Assembly (NCBI GenBank): GCA_033557675.1
Contig: JAWQRM010000387.1
Location: 1-23,351 of the forward strand
DNA from: Coptodactyla brooksi
Taxonomy: Eukaryota > Arthropoda > Insecta > Coleoptera > Scarabaeidae
DNA: 23,351 nt
Direction: 5' to 3'
Below are positions 1 through 9,518 of the stretch, in pieces (the stretch's first letter is position 1; every line of letters starts with the position of its first letter). The notes under the pieces are model-generated. The model searched no databases. It was not told the origin of the DNA and saw only the letters and a program-made list of their open reading frames with translations. A program made the translations under genes and the position numbers.

Positions 1-2
1 AT

Positions 3-212
3 GAACATTATAGTACCTCATGCAAGGGCCCGGATCGGAGCAAGTTATGTTACTTCTGCGGTGGTGTGGGACACAAACTGAAGGATTGCAAGACGGCAGA
101 GCCTTCGTGCTTTTTGTGCTTTACGAACAATCCCGATGGCAGGAAACACTTGGTCGGATCGAGAGGAAGTACAGCCTTCCGGGAGGCCCTTGCAAACGCC
201 AGAAAGAAATGA
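3..212 (+). CDS. Gag-like ORF1 C-terminus of a non-LTR retrotransposon (partial)
   Basis: The frame is open from the window edge to a TGA at 210-212. It carries a CCHC zinc knuckle, CYFCGGVGHKLKDC (codons from 48), followed at once by a second Cys pair (CFLC) and a distal H-x-GS-type motif before a short basic tail ending ANARKK. Tandem knuckles of this kind close the ORF1 nucleic-acid-binding protein of R1/TRAS/I-group LINEs; the role is RNA binding in the element RNP. An ATG at 209-211 overlaps the stop as ATGA, the usual ORF1/ORF2 junction in that group, but the second frame stops after 13 codons, so ORF2 is missing or broken. The N-terminus lies outside the window. Confidence 0.8.
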   Translation, partial: EHYSTSCKGPDRSKLCYFCGGVGHKLKDCKTAEPSCFLCFTNNPDGRKHLVGSRGSTAFREALANARKK

Positions 213-430
213 CGTATCTGCCCTGTAGAATAGAAAGGAGAGTCCCTTAAAGGGACCTGATGATGTGGCGCCATCCTGAAGTAATGCCTAATGGTGGTGC
301 CGGGATGGATTCACGCCACTAGATGGAAATGAGTTTGGTCGGTATTAAATGATTCAGGATGAATCTGACAGAGTCCGACACTCCAGGAGCAGGGCCCTGG
401 GTCGTTTTTTTGGTTGAGGTACTTAACCTA
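213..430 (+). other. Probable 3' non-coding remnant of the same non-LTR element
   Basis: A stretch that is GC-richer than its surroundings directly follows the ORF1 stop, then gives way at about 430 to very AT-rich DNA. No frame with reverse transcriptase motifs is visible. The simplest reading is that ORF2 was deleted and this is element 3' sequence, but this rests only on adjacency and base composition. Confidence 0.35.
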
Positions 431-2012
431 AAATTTTTTGATTTCTTTACAACCTTTTGTAACAAAATATATTTTTGTAATCTACATAAAATTGCGAGTA
501 AAAAACTATAAGGATAGTATATGCTTAAAATCAATCAGGTTCGGCATACGAGAAAACTATGTGCGATGTCACATCAGCTAATTTTACTTGCAGTCGACGT
601 GATTCAGCTTTTCGCTATTTTTGAGACTTGAAAATAGCGACATTTCTTTGTTAAACTTTTTGCCAATAGATTATACTTAATGCATAGGGAGAGGATTCAT
701 CGTGAACATTGATACTTGAAGATATTTTTCACGGTACAGTTAGACAAGATAATTTTGGAATAACTAGTTATGTATATTAGGCTTTTTAGCTGTAATGGGC
801 TTCTCTTTAGGAATATTGCGACAGAAAGAAATTGAATTAGATCTGTTACCGAAAGCAAATTCCTAGAATTTCCTTTCACCATTATTTTTAATATATTTTG
901 TAATTTTTCATTTAAGTACACCAATTAGGAATAAACTACGCGAATAAATAAATGTTGTATATAAACCTTTAGCTATATTTTCTCGTCTAACTCCAAATCT
1001 CAATTTGATGCATCTCTAAGTACGCGTACTTCCTCAATACAAATATCCGTGCTACATGACCCGTCTATACCTAACGTAAAGATGATTACTACAAACTAGA
1101 GGTAACCACCGCTAACAACAGTGACTAGATAAGGTACTAGACGACTATAATTCTCTCTGGACGCAAGCACGTCTCCTTAATTCATATTTAATGATCACAC
1201 GCTCTGGATGTGCGTTATGCATGAGATTACTCGGCAGGATCGCGTCTGAAGTATTCAACTTCATCAGTTTCTTTGAGTTGCTCCCGCGTGCACTGGCAAA
1301 TGGTGGGTCGCCCTGGGTTGTTTTTCAACGTCTTCTTACGTGTATCCATTAGCCCATCAACGAAGGGGAATTAACAAACGCTCTATGGTACGTCTAATGA
1401 ATAGAGACAACCCCGCGGTGTTCGTGTAACTTGGCGCTTGCAAATCTGTCAAGCGAGAGACGTTGAACAAAACGAACGCCGCTCGTAAAAGGAAAATAAC
1501 GACAGTAGAACGCTGGATATAATAATCTTATTTAAAGGTCCAGATGACATATGACTGCTAATTAGCGTAAATGCAAGGAAGATGGATTTTCAACGAGTTT
1601 TATTTAAGAATGTGAAGTGCAAGAGACGACTGCGAAATGCGATACAACACTTGTGTGTATTGCTCTGAAAGAATGTTGGGGTTACTTCTTATGAACTATA
1701 TGCAGAAAATGTCTTTGTTGCCCTACGAATAATTTAAATTAATTTTACAGCATTATAAGGATGTTAATTTCTTTGGAAGTGGACAATAAAATTGTGAATA
1801 CAATTAGGATATAATTAGACTAGGAAATAAGCTTAACGAACAAAGAATCAACACCAGATAAAAAAAAACATATTTTTATGTTAACGCGAATAAAATAAAT
1901 TTTTGACGTGTGTTAGTGTTGTTCATTATAATACTGCTTGTTCATGATTCGGAATGACAATATAATTGAATTTCATAGAAATAGGAAATACACCCTTTTC
2001 GGAACGTATATA
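431..2012. other. AT-rich intergenic stretch, no supported gene
   Basis: Mostly AT-rich with many stops in all frames. A locally GC-richer segment at about 1220-1365 contains a 48-codon minus-strand frame (RRDPAE before its stop) that reads more like protein than its neighbours but has no recognisable family and no clear splice sites. Nothing else could be assigned. Confidence 0.6.
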
Positions 2013-2044
2013 TTAGGGGAACCGGAAAGTAATTTCGTTTTTTT
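2013..2044 (-). repeat. mariner 3' terminal inverted repeat
   Basis: The sequence begins TTAGGGGAACCGGAAAGTAA and runs into TTTCG plus a T run, the usual form of a mariner end. It abuts a TA dinucleotide, the family's target site, and lies about 45 bp beyond the transposase stop. Confidence 0.75.
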
Positions 2045-2086
2045 ACATTAAATACAAACAGATAATTTTTTAACAAGTTTTTATTT

Positions 2087-2384
2087 TTAACCAATAATGC
2101 AATCACCCTCGTTATCAACAACCTTTTGCCATCTAGTGTGGAAATTTTCTATGGCGGATCGATAAAATTCAAATGGTTTTTGCGCAAAATATCTGCAGAT
2201 GGTATTTTGGACATCATTCAAATTTTCATATTTTTTACCACTTAGAAAATGTATCGATCTAAATAAATGGAAATCCGATAGCACAATATTGGGCGAGTAC
2301 GGTGGGTGAGGCAATACCTCCCACACCAATCCATTAATTTCTTTCCGGGGTTCGTCTTTCGCAGAGCGGTCTTGCATTGTCGTG
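2087..2384 (-). pseudogene. mariner transposase, C-terminal catalytic part
   Basis: Minus-strand frame ending in TAA at 2087-2089. It reads LHDNARP at the broken edge (Asp codon 2379-2381), then after a frameshift WEVLPHPPYSPN and LSDFHLF, then RWQKVVDN near the C-terminus. In mariners the Asp of HDNARP and the Asp of the SDFHLF block are the second and third residues of the D,D34D triad; both are present. The more common SPD just before the third Asp is SPN here. About two nucleotides appear lost just after HDNARP. The segment with the first Asp is absent, because the frame runs straight into the tetranucleotide repeat at 2387. Confidence 0.88.
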
Positions 2385-2386
2385 TA

Positions 2387-2790
2387 GATCGGTTGATTGA
2401 TTAATTGATTGATTGATTGATTGATTGATCGATTGATTGATTGACGGATTGAATGATTGATCGATTGGCTGATTGATCGATCGATTGATTGATTGATTGA
2501 TTGATTGACTGACCGATTGGCTGATTGAATGATTGACCGATTGATCGATTGATTGATTGATTGACTGATTGATTGACCGATTGATTGACTGATTAGCTGA
2601 TTGATCGATTGATTTGTGATTGATTGACTAATTGGCTGATTGACTCAGCGACGAACTGACTGATTGTCTGATTGACTGATTGACTGACTGACTGATTGAC
2701 TGACTGTCTGATTGACTGATAGTCTGATCGACTGATTAGCTGATTAACTTGTTGACTTATTGACTGACTCATTGATTGTTTGATTGGTTG
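2387..2790. repeat. Degenerate (TGAT)n/(GATT)n tetranucleotide tract inside a mariner
   Basis: About 400 bp built almost entirely from TGAT, TGAC, CGAT and GGCT tetramers. The left part is purest (GATTGATTGATT runs) and the right part is richer in GACT variants. Over 2593-2790 the minus strand stays open and reads as repeated Ser, Gln, Asn, Val and Ile, which is a by-product of the repeat. Mariner coding sequence abuts both edges. Confidence 0.95.
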
Positions 2791-3237
2791 AAAATGCTTC
2801 TGTATTGTGCCGCTGAAGCAATAAGTTGCATGTGTGAACCGGTTAGCTTTGTTTGCTTCGGACAGACTATGCGGGACCCAAACACCTGTTCTGCTTACTT
2901 TAGCAATCTGCTGCAAATATTCTTGCATAGTCTACCAAGGTTGGTTAAGAGTGTTTGACAGTTCCCCGATTGTCTCACATGGATTTGCTTCCACCTCCGC
3001 CCTTAACATGTCATTGTTTAAAGTTGTTGGTATTTCTGATCGATACGAATTGAAAAGATCAAAATTACCGGATTTGAACTCGGAAAACACCGTTCGCATT
3101 TACGGACGTCAATGCACTTGGATAAACTGCAAATATTTTTGGTAGCAATTGTTGCATTACTACCCTTGTGAAATTCAAGAAGCATACAATGCCGGATGAA
3201 CCTCTTCTGGTATTTGGCTGGTATTTCATCATAAATT
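2788..3237 (-). pseudogene. mariner transposase, N-terminal and linker part
   Basis: Read on minus: IRHCMLLEFHKGSNAT (N-terminal HTH region), FSEFKSGNFDL, LRAEVEANPCETIGELSN (second HTH), then KVSRTGVWVPHSLSE. WVPH-L-E is the conserved mariner linker before the catalytic domain. Two lesions are visible: a one-base loss near 3085-3092, where an expected W codon joins FSEFKSG, and an in-frame TAG at 2932-2934 in the LNQPW-x motif. The frame reaches about residue KHF before dissolving into the tetranucleotide tract. Together with the downstream part this is one transposase with the first catalytic Asp region missing. Confidence 0.88.
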
Positions 3238-3508
3238 GTAAAAAAATTAAGATTTAATTATTTACAAGTAAGCAAATTACTGTAACTTTAAAATGTCTTT
3301 GGCAGGATTTTGAAGTACACAATCAGGTGATACATGACAAACGAATATCGACGTACGCAGAAACGACATTAATTTGTTATATTTTATAGCTTTATAGCTA
3401 ATTACTACAAAGAAAATGGCAAAAAGCTAGTCGTTAATAATAAGTACAAAATAATTTTACATCTCTTTTAGTCTACTCTTTCTTTTCTACCGCTTTATAA
3501 TTGTCTAC

Positions 3509-3645
3509 TATAAAGTTGTGGATTTAGAAACTTTGGCTTATTAACAAAGTCAAACAATGCCACCACTACACCAAAACCGAAACACAACTGCTCGACGCAC
3601 GTTTGGCTAAGCAAGTTAGCCTAATCCGGAGTGATGAAATGCAAA
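3509..3645 (-). repeat. Hammerhead-like short dispersed repeat, copy C
   Basis: Read on minus, it contains a stem-loop with perfect 6-bp arms (GGCTAA at 3605-3610 and TTAGCC at 3616-3621 on plus), then AAACGTGCGTCGAGC, then a tail with TTTCGGTTTTGGTGTAGTGG and an end AAATCCACAACTTTATAG. The tail matches copy B, and the GTCGAGC block matches copy A. The CUGANGA-equivalent box is degraded to CCGGATT. The tail contains an internal inverted repeat (ACTTTG...CAAAGT). Confidence 0.65.
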
Positions 3646-3794
3646 CTGTAAACTTACTTGACGAGCTATTTAGAAATATCTACCTGGCTATTTATAAGTG
3701 AAAAGCGAGAGGAAGATATCGTTAAAAATCGTTTACAAACAATTCTGTTGTATCCGAACAGTTGATAAAGGTAACTTTGGGATCATGTTACCCA

Positions 3795-5900
3795 ACTGTC
3801 CAACATGAGGCCCACGGCATTATTATGCCGCTGCGACATAATGTAAATTTTATATTACAAGTATAAAATATACACAAGCGGGCCATTCCTACACCAACGA
3901 TGAAATAAAATAACACATACATATGTGACGCCACTGTCGATAGATAGAAGGCCGCAACGAAATTACTGGAGTTAATTCGAACATTAGAGATCTCAATAGG
4001 CTGCTGTCGAACGTGCAAGTGTTGAGTCAGTCGGGACGGGCAGACGTTAATGGTTAATACTGTGAAATAGGAACAGAAAAACAGTCCTGAAAAAACAATT
4101 CAGACAGAAAAACATTGAATACGATTCGTGAATTATTGTTACGGTCAAGTGTTTATTTGTTTGTAATTGTAGTAATTTTCTTCTGGTGTGCGGTACTCAT
4201 CAGCAGAAAAGAAAGATAACGAACAAATATCGAGTTTATAATGATCGCTGGTAATCAGAGTATTTAATCACAAACAACAACAATAAACCTGAGTGCAGTG
4301 TTTGTATGTAAGTACTATCAGATCTTAAATAATGTAATATGAAACGACATTACATTACGTTACACGAGAAAACCAGTTTCAGCAGTATGCAGGGGAGTCT
4401 AAGACAACAAACACATTTTTTCAGAAAATCTGGCACTTATAACAAATGCAGTATTGCCGCTTCTTACGAAGTAGTGTTGGAAATTGTCACAGCGAAAAAG
4501 CTTTTAGTGATGATGGAGTTCTTATTAAGAACTGTGCAGTCAAAATGGCAAAACAATTCAATGAAATAAAAATTTCCCAAAAATTCGAAAGAATCTCAGT
4601 GTCGCATCAAACAATTGCAAAACATGTAAACCACATTAATCATTATGTACCTATCCAAAAAATTGCACGATTGAACAATGTAAATATTTTTCACTCTACC
4701 TGGACGAAAACACTCACCTATCCGACCTCAGCCGGTTTGTAAATGTTGTTCGAACTATTCGACACTTCAGTGTACCAGAGGAGATGCTTAATCTTATTCC
4801 TCTCCATGGTACAACCAAGGCTGCGGATATTTTTGACGCTGTAAATAAGGTGGTATCAGACTATATATAAGGGGGGTTCGATAAATGTTCCTGTCTTGTC
4901 ACTGATGGAGCCAGAGTTATGATAAGAACTGAAATTGATTTTGCAGAAGTCTTAAAACTAAATAGAATCGTGCTTTGACTCACAGAAGGTTTCGTAATTT
5001 TTTTGACCGAAGTAGATGCTACTACGTATGGGGACTTGTTATTTTATACGTCGTTGGTTAACCGCCGAAAATTGCAACGTGTTTTCGCTTTACACAAGGA
5101 GATTCTCATTTTCCTTAAAAATGAACTGAAGTTCGAAACTGCGGAACTGGAGAATCAAATTGTAGATGGAAAATTTTTATCAGACCCTACATGTTTGACC
5201 GATCTGACATCTCACCTTAACGAACCAAATTTGAAGCTGCAAGGAAAGCAGCAGAATATTGCCAATTTATATGGTTACATAAAAGAATTTAAAAATAAAA
5301 TTAAGCTTTTCAAGCGTTTATAAACATGATTTTTCGTTTTTTTCAAGCTTTAAAGAGCACTTTGAAGAAATGGAGGATTTTGAGAAAGTTTCATATTTAA
5401 CTTATATAAAATACATTGATACAATTGTGGAAGAACTCGGTTTAGTGATTTTAGTAAAATCGAAGAAGAAATTTCAGTTTTTGCTCAGCCACTTACTACT
5501 TCTGTTGAGAACATAAGCAGAGCAGACCTTCAACTGGAATTGTGTGATTTGCAGTCAGATCCTTTTTATCAGGGAAAAACTGAAAAAGGATTCCACTTTT
5601 CTAAGTTACTCCCAGGAGAACGTTACCCCAACTTGCGCATCTTAGGCCTTTTAAAAGGTTCAATGCTGGGAAGCACGTATCTGTGTAAAAGCAGCTACTC
5701 CGACATGAACTTTATAAAGTCAAAGTATAGGTGTTCTCTATCTGATAAGTCACCTACTCAGTCACGTTGTTTGCCAACAACAAATATTAATATTAATAAT
5801 GATACACTGGTTAGTGTAAACCAACATCCCCAAACTTCCCACTAACTTTTTTTGTATATTTGTTATTTTTTTAAATAAATACTAATAATTACAATATCGC
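3795..5900 (+). mobile_element. Decayed hAT element (ZBED/GTF2IRD2-like transposase)
   Basis: Bounds are estimates. The transposase remains run from 4282 to 5845. The proposed left end near 3795 (TGTCCAACATGAGGCCCACG) resembles hAT ends of this group, and the following GC-rich then AT-rich block fits their 5' non-coding DNA. No matching right terminal repeat and no 8-bp target duplication could be seen, so the right end at about 5900 is only where coding and AT-rich trailer stop. Confidence 0.6.
4282..5845 (+). pseudogene. hAT transposase with N-terminal BED finger, multiply broken
   Basis: Order of remains: BED-type finger ECSVC...CNMKRHYITLHEK (first Cys at 4294; TAA stops after CSVCM and after SDLK), the SLRQQTHFFRKSG linker, HQTIAKHV, then after a frameshift FSLYLDENTHLSDLSRFV with the probable first catalytic Asp at 4703-4705. 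Next come VPEEMLNLIPLHGTT, CSCLVTDGARVM (second conserved Asp region), EVDATTYGDLLFYT with the usual VRWLSRG degraded, LTSHLNEPNLKLQGK, and the C-terminal dimerisation part YPNLR...LGSTYLC...SKYR near 5620-5730. This order matches the hAT proteins related to ZBED and GTF2IRD2-type genes. Several frameshifts and stops make it inactive; part of the segment after VTDGA is missing. Confidence 0.85.
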
Positions 5901-6242
5901 AAATATCGACTATCGCAATCGTCATATCTTTGACCTTGTGAACACTTTTGGTGCACATTCGCTTGTTAACTGGCCGACTAGGGAACCAGCCTGTTCAAGC
6001 GTCTGTTAACATCTTTATACTGAATGCGAATGAGCCGGAAGGTACTAATACTGCTTTCTCAGATTACAGAGACTATATCGTTACTTTAAATCACACCAGT
6101 AAATAATACCTTATGAACCAAGAACGCAATGCTAGCGCGACAAAATCCAAATTGATATACTTCTTTTACTAAAAGTGACTTATGTTATGTTTTTTGGGCT
6201 GCTAATTCCGAATTTGAAAATATTTTTTAATTTGCGCCCTTC
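5901..6242. other. Intergenic stretch between hAT and Harbinger elements
   Basis: AT-rich, with short alternations around ATATCG near 5893-5915. No coding frame or element end recognised, although the missing right end of the hAT copy may lie here in degraded form. Confidence 0.5.
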
Positions 6243-6245
6243 TAA

Positions 6246-6260
6246 AGGTACGTTTTCCTC
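6246..6260 (+). repeat. Harbinger left terminal inverted repeat
   Basis: AGGTACGTTTTCCTC, preceded by the TAA target duplicate. One mismatch to the right end. Confidence 0.85.
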
Positions 6261-6388
6261 AATGCAACTATTACGATGATCGTTCAACGATGATCGTGCA
6301 ACAATAATCGTTGAATGCTACTTCTTTGTACTTCTTTGGCAATGGAGCTATTTTGCTTCGACCGACTGCCGCTGTAATCGTTAATGAT

Positions 6389-6425
6389 GATCGTATGTCA
6401 TTAGCGATTGTAATGACATACGATC
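6389..6425. repeat. Perfect 15-bp hairpin in Harbinger subterminal DNA
   Basis: GATCGTATGTCATTA at 6389-6403 and its exact complement at 6411-6425, separated by GCGATTG. It lies among several ATCGTT/AACGAT motifs at 6270-6440. Confidence 0.85.
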
Positions 6426-6508
6426 GTTAGTGAATAGTAAATTTCAATAATGAATGTAATAATCGTCAGTCACTAACCATTTGTTGTGAGAAGAAGACCA
6501 AGCGCATC

Positions 6509-6660
6509 ATGGCGCTTTCATTTTCTGACGCGAGTGATGAAATTCTTCTCAAGGAAGTGGAACCATCCCTCACTATTACAGTTGTCACATGCGTCCTACA
6601 AGGATCAAGGACAGCGTATGGGCTGAGATTGTCAAAGTTGGAAAACCAAGAAAGTTGTTC
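6509..6660 (+). pseudogene. Harbinger accessory MADF/Myb-like protein, N-terminal remnant
   Basis: ATG at 6509 gives MALSFSDASDEILLKEVE, the acidic start and first helix of a MADF/SANT-type DNA-binding domain. Two other frames then carry its continuation: SHASYKDQGQRM and VWAEIVKVGKPRK. Thus at least two frameshifts lie within about 100 bp. In PIF/Harbinger elements this second protein binds DNA and helps the transposase reach the nucleus and the element ends. Only the first third of the protein remains before AT-rich DNA. Confidence 0.6.
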
Positions 6661-6708
6661 TGTAAATACTTGTATTTTCTTTTAATAATTGCTTTATACA
6701 ATTCTTAA

Positions 6709-6728
6709 TATATATATATATATATATT
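6709..6728. repeat. (TA)n microsatellite
   Basis: Uninterrupted TA dinucleotides of about 20 bp inside the Harbinger element. Confidence 0.9.
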
Positions 6729-6825
6729 TTAATAAAGTGCATCATAAAATGAATAAATTTGTAATAAACTCAATGACTATATTATGAACTATTAAACGCT
6801 CATGAAATTTTATTGGTAATGCAGA

Positions 6826-7560
6826 TCAAATAATTCGTAAATGGTTTTTCGGATAGCAGCTTGACATATTGGTTCTATTAACTCGGCGATCTTGCCAGCC
6901 TACCTTCCCATCGGTGCTAAAATATGCAACAAGTGAGTCTCTTACTTCAAATTCTTCAAAATTAGCGTACCCACAAGCTCGTGCCAAAGTAATCAAATTG
7001 TTTCTGCGTGGTTCTCGCGTTGGGTATGGTTCATGGAGAGCTCCAGTTTGTACAATACAGGCATCCCCCATAGCATGTTGTGCAGCAGGCAGTAGAAGAC
7101 TCGTCGACTGTTTGGAGGAGTAAATTTATTGTGGTATAGAAAATGCGAAAAACTTGTGTTAGTAAGCGAAACGCGTTTCCTGAAGTTCGGCAAGCACGAG
7201 ACAATAATTAATTATGGCTAACGTCTGAGTTCTCCCTGATCGCACGTTCTCGAGAGTACGGTTTCGTCATGTTTGACGAAGATGGGAATTGAAGCAGTGC
7301 TCCAGTGTAGAACATTCTCCCCAGAGCAGACCGTTCGAAAATTTCTGGATCGCGTTCTTTTTCATAGGATTCCACGTCGATGTAAATTTGCATCGACAAC
7401 AGATTGAAAACGAGAGGAGGAATTGTTTGAATATATGTTTCATCAATGGCTCTTGAACAGTTGGCGAAATCCCATTTCAACTCAAATTCTTTTAACTTTT
7501 TTCCAAGTCCTCTTGAGTCAGTGGTGTCAACATTACGTCAATAGCACTAAAGCCTTTTAG
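6826..7560 (-). pseudogene. PIF/Harbinger transposase, decayed
   Basis: Read on minus: KEFELKWDFANCSRAIDETY (first catalytic Asp codon at 7442-7444), DVESYEKERDPEIFERSALG, FPSSSN then directly KPYSRERA, NYCLV, TSGNAFRLLTQVFRIF, YTTINLL, LLHNML, and the C-terminal EVRDSLVAYFSTDGKVGWQ. These are the conserved blocks of Harbinger DDE transposases in order. The segment that should hold the GDEAF block with the second Asp is deleted between FPSSSN and KPYSRERA. The third acidic residue (usually ENAF) reads GNAF. At least two frameshifts are present, so the enzyme is dead. Confidence 0.85.
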
Positions 7561-8588
7561 AGTACTGCTATCGTATGTTTTATGATGTTGCTAATTTCGC
7601 TTACACTTACACCAGTTGTCAAATACATGGAATGAATACCTTTCATCACTTATTACTCTTTTGCAGTTGTTCTATGCAAAAAATGCTGGAAGAACATAAA
7701 AGACTAAGGCCAAAACGTTAAACGTTGTAACAAGATTGGAAAAGGAAATGTGGAATTCAACACAGTACGGTTCCTTCAACCTTCCTAATAGCCAACGTTT
7801 TTTAGCGATACTTCACCTACTGTTTCGCCTTAGTTGTCCTCATATCTTGATGCAGAGCTCACTCCGTTCTCACAGCCTAATGTTTCTTCTCAACTTCCGG
7901 AATAAATAATATAATATATTATTAATAAATAATAATAAATAAATCGTTTACAAAAATTAGTTCTAGTTAAATTCTAGTTTAGAAACTTTACCTTTTAATA
8001 AATTTATTTGTATATATTACTTTTCACTACCTATGCTTGTTTTTATTGAATGACGTTTCAAGATTCAAGACAACCGAATTTCAAAGTGTAAATAACAATA
8101 GCACGAACCTTAATGTAATAGCAAGTTTATCCTCGGGTGTTATAGGGTACAGATTTCTGTTGTATGATTCTTTGTAAATATCGTCTTTGATTAATCTTAA
8201 CACGAAGTCAAACTATTCAACAGAGAGACGAGAAAATTCGGAGAATTTTTTGTTGTCTGCACGCAAATGGCTAGTGATCAATTTTCGATACAGTCTCTCT
8301 TAATTTTTGAGCTCAAATATACGGTGTATTTTGGCTTTTTTCATCCCATACGCACGGAGAAGCAGTTCGTCGTCTTCCGTCTCAACCTAACACAACCTAA
8401 ACACACTAAATCACTTGAAAAGTGAACGCATCTATGTGACTACGCTAGTAAACACACCGATGGGAAATGAACACACCAATATGAAAAATCAGCAAATTGT
8501 AGACACTTCAAGCAAAATGGTAACCAACGATTATCGTTCAACGTTTAATCGGTGTATAATTATCGTTGAGGGATCACCGCGAGAATCG
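7561..8588. other. Right-hand non-coding part of the Harbinger element
   Basis: AT-rich and stop-laden, with an A/T-only block near 7905-7945. Expected to contain the lost transposase N-terminus and subterminal DNA; the words AACGATTATCGTT near 8525-8540 echo the left subterminal repeats. No convincing frame seen. Confidence 0.55.
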
Positions 8589-8603
8589 GAGGAAAACGTA
8601 GCT
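8589..8603 (-). repeat. Harbinger right terminal inverted repeat
   Basis: Reverse complement reads AGCTACGTTTTCCTC, followed on plus by the TAA target duplicate at 8604-8606. Confidence 0.85.
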
Positions 8604-8606
8604 TAA

Positions 8607-9518
8607 AGGCAATAATTCCTCTTCTTTTTTAGATTTCATATAATAATGACTAATTTCATATAATAATAATAATATCGTAAAATTTATTAATAATCAACGT
8701 AAAAACAAAGAAATTTAATAAAACGCAAAATCATCAGTTTCTCCTTCTTCCTCTTCATCGCCTTTTTCTTCTCGCTCTCTATTTTTCAATTTTATTTTTC
8801 AACTTTAAGAAACGAAATAACTTCATCCGAGAGTGCTTGTCTTTTCTGTGTCGAATGTCCTCGTATTAATCATATTAGAGGATCCGATAAAATAAACATA
8901 GCATATATAATTTGTTCGGTTGTTACGTAGCGGTTCATTTTCTATAGTATGCTTTTCTTGTACTTTTCTATAAACTTTGTTTCTCGTGTCCTGTGCTTCT
9001 TCTGACATTATTCCTATTTTTATTTTGATATAAAAGATTTAAAATTTATTTCTTTATTTTTGGTTTTTATAGTAAGGTAAATATACTAAAAAAAAGTAAT
9101 GTTTTTTTATTAATGTTACTATCTTTAGGACAAATTTAGTTACTGGAATACTTGCCTAAAATGTTTGAACAGAACAAAAAGCATTTATCTATATGTATCT
9201 TATTGCTTCCCCACCATGTATTAAAATTTTATGGACACCGGCAGGTATCCTGTATCAATTGTATTTTGATACATATATTTCAGCAGTTTTCCTGTAATAA
9301 CTAGAAAATGCGTCGTCATCCACATCATGACTGCTTGATAAGGCGATTAAAATAATCCCGAATCTTTTTTGCGCATCAGCCCCTGTTATGGTATACAATG
9401 AAAGAACTTGAAATGTTTCACTACTGATAGTGGAAAAAAATATATGTGGATAAAATAAAGCTGTCGTTGTTCTCCTATCAAAAGCCGTAGAAAATAACGG
9501 TGGTTCAAAACCGTTAAT
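8607..9518. other. AT-rich intergenic stretch, no supported gene
   Basis: A near-tandem TTTCATATAATAAT word occurs at about 8633-8670. A 92-codon open minus-strand frame (9255-9533) has no recognisable motif and overlaps the start of the hAT remnant on the other strand, so I do not call it. Confidence 0.55.

Larger units (their letters stand above)
2013..3295 (-). mobile_element. mariner element with an internal tetranucleotide-repeat expansion
   Basis: Transposase fragments on the minus strand lie in the correct order: N-terminal HTH part at about 3237-2943, WVPH linker at about 2928-2788, DDE part at about 2384-2087. The 3' end is defined by a mariner-type terminal repeat beginning TTAGGGGAACCGGAAAGTAA at 2013, next to a TA at 2011-2012. 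A degenerate counterpart (AGTAATTTGC on minus) lies near 3265-3285, so the 5' end is put near 3295 without a clear boundary. The middle, where about 360 bp of coding sequence is expected, is a tetranucleotide repeat tract instead. The copy is inactive. Confidence 0.85.
6246..8603. mobile_element. PIF/Harbinger element, full-length ends, both genes decayed
   Basis: Ends are well supported: AGGTACGTTTTCCTC at 6246-6260 is matched 14/15 by the complement of 8589-8603. Both are flanked by TAA (6243-6245 and 8604-8606), the TWA-type 3-bp target duplication of this superfamily. Inside are a short plus-strand MADF/Myb-like gene remnant at 6509 and a minus-strand transposase remnant at about 7560-6826, the two-gene content known for Harbinger elements, here convergent. 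Length is about 2.36 kb. Subterminal DNA on the left is rich in ATCGTT/AACGAT words, plausible transposase-binding repeats. Confidence 0.88.

Noticed and set aside
2391..2790. CRISPR-like array
   Set aside because: The repeated unit is a 4-bp microsatellite without unique spacers, in a eukaryotic transposon context.
2593..2928. Open minus frame with Ser/Gln/Asn-rich repeats that looks like a low-complexity protein
   Set aside because: The N-terminal part is mariner linker sequence, and the rest is the tetranucleotide tract read in frame; it is not a gene.
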